Shown one piece after another: positions 8,798 through 11,788 of a DNA stretch of 11,788 nucleotides; the stretch's first letter is position 1; every line of letters starts with the position of its first letter. The DNA is taken from contig ML210606.1 in NCBI GenBank assembly GCA_004369085.1, forward strand, positions 1 to 11,788. The letters are read 5' to 3'. The DNA is from Coprinopsis marcescibilis. Taxonomy: Eukaryota > Basidiomycota > Agaricomycetes > Agaricales > Psathyrellaceae. Position numbers and translations under genes: made by a program. The notes below the pieces were generated by a model. The model had not been told where the DNA came from and did not search any database. It was given only the letters and a program-made list of their open reading frames with translations.

Positions 8798-9603
8798 GTT
8801 CGTAACAAAGACTTGAAATTAAAGGTAAAGTAGGGGCAGGCGGCTGTGGAGAATCTAGGAGCTTTCGTTGGTGTTGGCAAGAACAGTTAAATGGTTCTCC
8901 AATTTATAGTCATGTCGGATATCCGATCGAAAGGTGTTTACAGATACTGCTTACTTCCTGGGCGCCCAACCCATGTGCTTTGGTATATGTTTAACTTGTG
9001 GGATTTCGTTTTCTACGATGGTTCCCATGTTGACATGACGGATGAGCGCTATTTCCCGGGGAGAATGGTCAAACATCTGCGCGGTTGTCAATGCGTTATG
9101 TGTCATGAAGATATCCGCAATCGATTGAGAGTCCCTGGAAGAAGAGTCTAGTTAAAACGCCTTGACTACTGAGACGCCTCTGTAACAGTTCAAGCTTTTG
9201 TGCTGCTCAGAGTCAGGGATGACCTAGTAAAAGTCAACTTCAGGGACCGATTCCTACTTACGAACCCAGGATGCTCGTGGATTCGCTTCAACCATCAGCC
9301 CAGGCCGGCGATGCAAGCTATGCAGTACCCAGACCCTGAATAATAAAAAAACACTTGAACTTCGGAACCGTTCAAGGCGGATGGCCATGCGTTCAACAAA
9401 TATTTGCTGTTATTCTCCACTACCGTAACGTACATCCGAGTCACTTGTTGTGGTATTGATTGAAACCAAGGGTGTCTAGTGCAACACAGTGCCTACTTGA
9501 GCTAAACACTGTTGCGTCAGCTGCAACATCCTTTCGCAACGAAGAAATTTTGACTAACCCAGGACGAGGCGGGAATGGTATGCGTGGTCTCCATATTTGC
9601 CTA
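8798..9603. other. Spacer between the secreted-protein and second F-box genes
   Basis: The left part is the promoter and leader of the gene at 8143-8797. An 86-codon plus frame at 8891-9151 starts with ATG, contains a C-x-C-x-x-C-H cluster near its end and overlaps the TATA box. I could not extend it by splicing or match it to a family, so I do not call it a gene. An AATAAA occurs at 9342-9347 on the plus strand. The right part should contain the 3' UTR of the minus-strand F-box gene, which ends at 9604 with tandem stops TGA TAG. I see nothing else. Confidence 0.5.
8903..8908 (-). promoter_or_regulatory. TATA box of the secreted-protein gene
   Basis: A perfect TATAAA on the minus strand, about 105 bp upstream of the ATG at 8797. 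Transcription starting some 30-40 bp downstream would leave a 5' leader of about 65-80 nt. A consensus TATA box fits a strongly regulated, inducible gene, but that is inference. Confidence 0.55.
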
Positions 9604-11587
9604 TCAGCACCACCTCAGCGAACGATCTAGATCAACAAAGCCCCATCGCAGCCCGTCAATCTGACGTCCTAGATATGCGCCTTTATCCTCGAAAAATAGG
9701 TCATGCAAGTTGACAGGGTCTGAGAATGGTGCTAAAAGCAAGATATTGTCAGGGCATTGTATCTGAGACGTGGAGGATGACTACCTTGACGATAGATGAT
9801 AGACAATGGTCCTTCAGTCTTCCAGGTCGTCAAAAGAGGCCGGTTACTGGTGATGGTGCTGAGCTGCGTGAATATCTGTTGCGCTTTATCTCGTAGCTCC
9901 TTGTAAAACCTTGGCTGTGAATCGAGCATCCGAGCGAGCTCGTAAACAGGGACATATACGCGGCTCAACTATAAAATTGGATTAGAGGAAGAAAAAATTG
10001 AGTTGTGTTGAACGCGAATGCACGTACCACAATGTGTAGAGGTTCAACTTCGTCGTCCACGATCTTCAATAGGTAGTCGAGGAACTTGCGAACGCTAAAT
10101 GTTGGTACCGTCCAGTCAAAGAGAAGACGTCCGAGACCCTTTTTGCGGTTCGACATGCCAGGCTGGACAATCTCGCAAACATACTCGCTGTACTTGTCAA
10201 CAGAGTTAACCAGGTTCTCAAACTGAGTGTTGTTGTCGAGCTCGCTGTCCTCAAAACCTTCCGCCGCCAAGTGAAGTCGAACGCGGTCGCGGACGGACGG
10301 TACCAGCACTTTGAAGTACTTGATCCTAGCGATTTCGAGCTCTAACTGCTGGGAGGATCCCACCGATGACGATGAGCCTCGGAGAATGTTCGCAAACGAA
10401 TTCGTTGACTCTGAGTCGCCGAGGTGGAGAACACATTCTTCCAAATTGGGAAGCGACACGTCCCGACCTTCGGATCTCGTGAAGATCATGTTCATGGCTT
10501 GAACCGAAGGGTTTGCCACCTCGAGATTGCGGATAGTGTATAAGGATGGGGAATTGAGGAGCGCGGCGCCCCATTCGATGGAAGGCTCCATCGAGCGCTT
10601 TGGGAAAAGCGCCAGAATCGTTAAGCGACATCCAGATCGAACTATCAATCGTTCGACACATGCGACAACCCTGGTAGAGTGACACGGACATCGCAGGTGT
10701 TTGAGTGATTGAAGCGTCAGATAGTCGAGAAGCTCCACTATTTTCTCGTCTTCAGTGCCGTCAAGGTTAACGTGCTCGAGGGCGGGAAAGGTATGTTGGG
10801 TTTGATGGGCTGTGAGCCACACCGGCCCAGAGTCGAAATAGTAGGAAAGTTCTTGGAGATCGAGAGAGCTCTCTGGACAGAGAAGGCTGTTAATGCCAAT
10901 CGGAGATTCCCTGGACCTCTCAGTATAATGTGTGAGCTGCGTCCAGGGTAACCGAATGAAGGCAGGGTTGAAGCACTCTATTTCCACTTCGCGCAGTGCC
11001 GGGCAGTCCTCGAATCCATAGAGAAACCCGCAATACCCATTCCTAATTTCCGTGTCAACGTGAAGGCGGAGTGTGAGGAGGTTGGGCAGGGAGTGTATCT
11101 TGAATTGTGTTGAGATGGTTTGGAACGCGCCAGGTCTGATCCGGATGAGGCCGAGGTGAACGATTTGGGTCGATTTGCTGAACAAAGGACTCAAGAAGCT
11201 CTGGACGGGTACACTGGGGTTGAGCCCGTGGATTGACAAATGTTGTGGGAATTCTGCACGACGAGCAGCGTTTTTTAAAATCAACACCGTAGTCGGCGAT
11301 GGAGCATCTCGGGGAGAGAGCATTCCGCCAAGAGATATTACGGGTGGGACCACCCAGAGATTGGGATTTTCGGTGGCAACGTCTCTCCATTGACGGCACA
11401 CGGATTTTATTAGCCAGGGAGGATTCCAAAATGAAGGTCGATCTGAGTCGAGGAGATGCGAGAATATCAAGGATAAGATTTCGAATGGAAGTTCGTCGGG
11501 ATAGGTTGGCTTTGAATGTGTGCCGTCCGTGTTGTCGGGCCTGAGAGTCGCCATTGAGTCTGCATCTGCATTGTTCACTGAGGCCAT
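9604..11587 (-). CDS. F-box protein with LRR-like C-terminal region (copy 2)
   Basis: Exons on the minus strand are 11587-10028, 9968-9785 and 9731-9604, giving 623 residues. Introns are 59 nt (GTACGT..TATAG) and 53 nt (GTAGTC..TTTTAG, CTGAC branch). I chose ATG 11587 because its context is strong (A at -3, G at +4) and it places the F-box 31 residues in, as in the paralogue. The frame stays open upstream to the window edge, so a longer N-terminus is possible. The F-box spans about 31-79 (DELPFEILSLIF .. SVCRQWRDVATENPNLW), the Skp1-binding module of SCF ligases. Leucine-rich segments follow, with FEDCP (192-196), LPWTQLTHY (213-221), LEECVLHL, VPSVRDRVRLHLA, SRVYVPVYEL and TEGPL. The protein ends WGFVDLDRSLRWC. 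Compared with copy 1 it has a longer central part, including a Ser-rich insertion before the DRVRLH block. It looks intact. The substrate is unknown. Confidence 0.92.
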
Positions 11588-11788
11588 GATGAGGGTCGAA
11601 AGAAAAGGGCAGCCAGAGTCGAGATGTCGTTCGACAACCGGAACATTCCGTGAATTGATGATGATTGTCCGCCTATTTAAGACAGCCCCTATGTACAGGG
11701 GTTGACCGTTCCTTTGAACACTAAACCAGTGTTTTGGGATTATCTTGATGGTAATTAATTGGGTAGCTCTCAAATTTTTCAAATATCA
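11588..11788. promoter_or_regulatory. Upstream region of the second F-box gene
   Basis: This should hold the leader and core promoter. A TATA-like TTAAATA on the minus strand at 11680-11674 lies about 90 bp before the proposed ATG, a reasonable spacing. The whole stretch is also open in the F-box frame, with an ATG at 11782. The added residues are rich in Ile, Arg and Asn, unlike an F-box leader, so I read it as non-coding. Confidence 0.4.

Overview
The window looks like nuclear DNA from a filamentous basidiomycete, most likely an Agaricomycete. Every confident gene is split by short introns (about 50-80 nt) with GT..AG ends, CTGAC/CTAAC-type branch sites and phase-consistent joins. Two genes encode F-box proteins with degenerate leucine-rich tails, a family that is strongly expanded in these fungi. 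A Rhizoctonia/Ceratobasidium-like source is possible, but I cannot prove it from the sequence. I see no rRNA, convincing tRNA, transposon ends, CRISPR array or bacterial signal.

Layout. Positions 1-2588 hold no gene I can support, only a small CTTC-type microsatellite near 2110-2140. At 2589-3356 (+) a four-exon gene encodes a 188-residue, three-helix membrane protein with a DUF202 (YidH/Vtc1-like) domain. Positions 3357-5248 are strongly strand-asymmetric (pyrimidine-rich on the minus strand) and carry a diverged direct repeat and intron-like signals, but no gene model I would defend. At 5249-5912 (-) there is a probable four-exon gene of unknown function. It is divergent from the next gene across about 215 bp.

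Positions 6128-8019 (+) hold a complete three-exon F-box gene (591 residues). Next, in convergent orientation, comes a three-exon gene for a small secreted protein at 8143-8797 (-), with a TATAAA box upstream. After an 800-bp spacer lies a second, related three-exon F-box gene at 9604-11587 (-) (623 residues). The two F-box genes are diverged paralogues in inverted, tail-to-tail order around the secreted-protein gene. They share both intron positions and phases and a distinctive C-terminal end (WGF-x-DLD-x-S, final Cys).

How the genes might work together. The F-box proteins are expected to be substrate receptors of SCF ubiquitin ligases. The DUF202 protein is expected in an internal membrane, perhaps the vacuole. 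The secreted protein acts outside the cell or in the wall. Nothing in the sequence shows that they form one pathway. I found no clear new biological system; the most interesting points are the F-box pair with its C-terminal motif, a retainable in-frame intron in one of them, and the unrecognised gene at 5249-5912.
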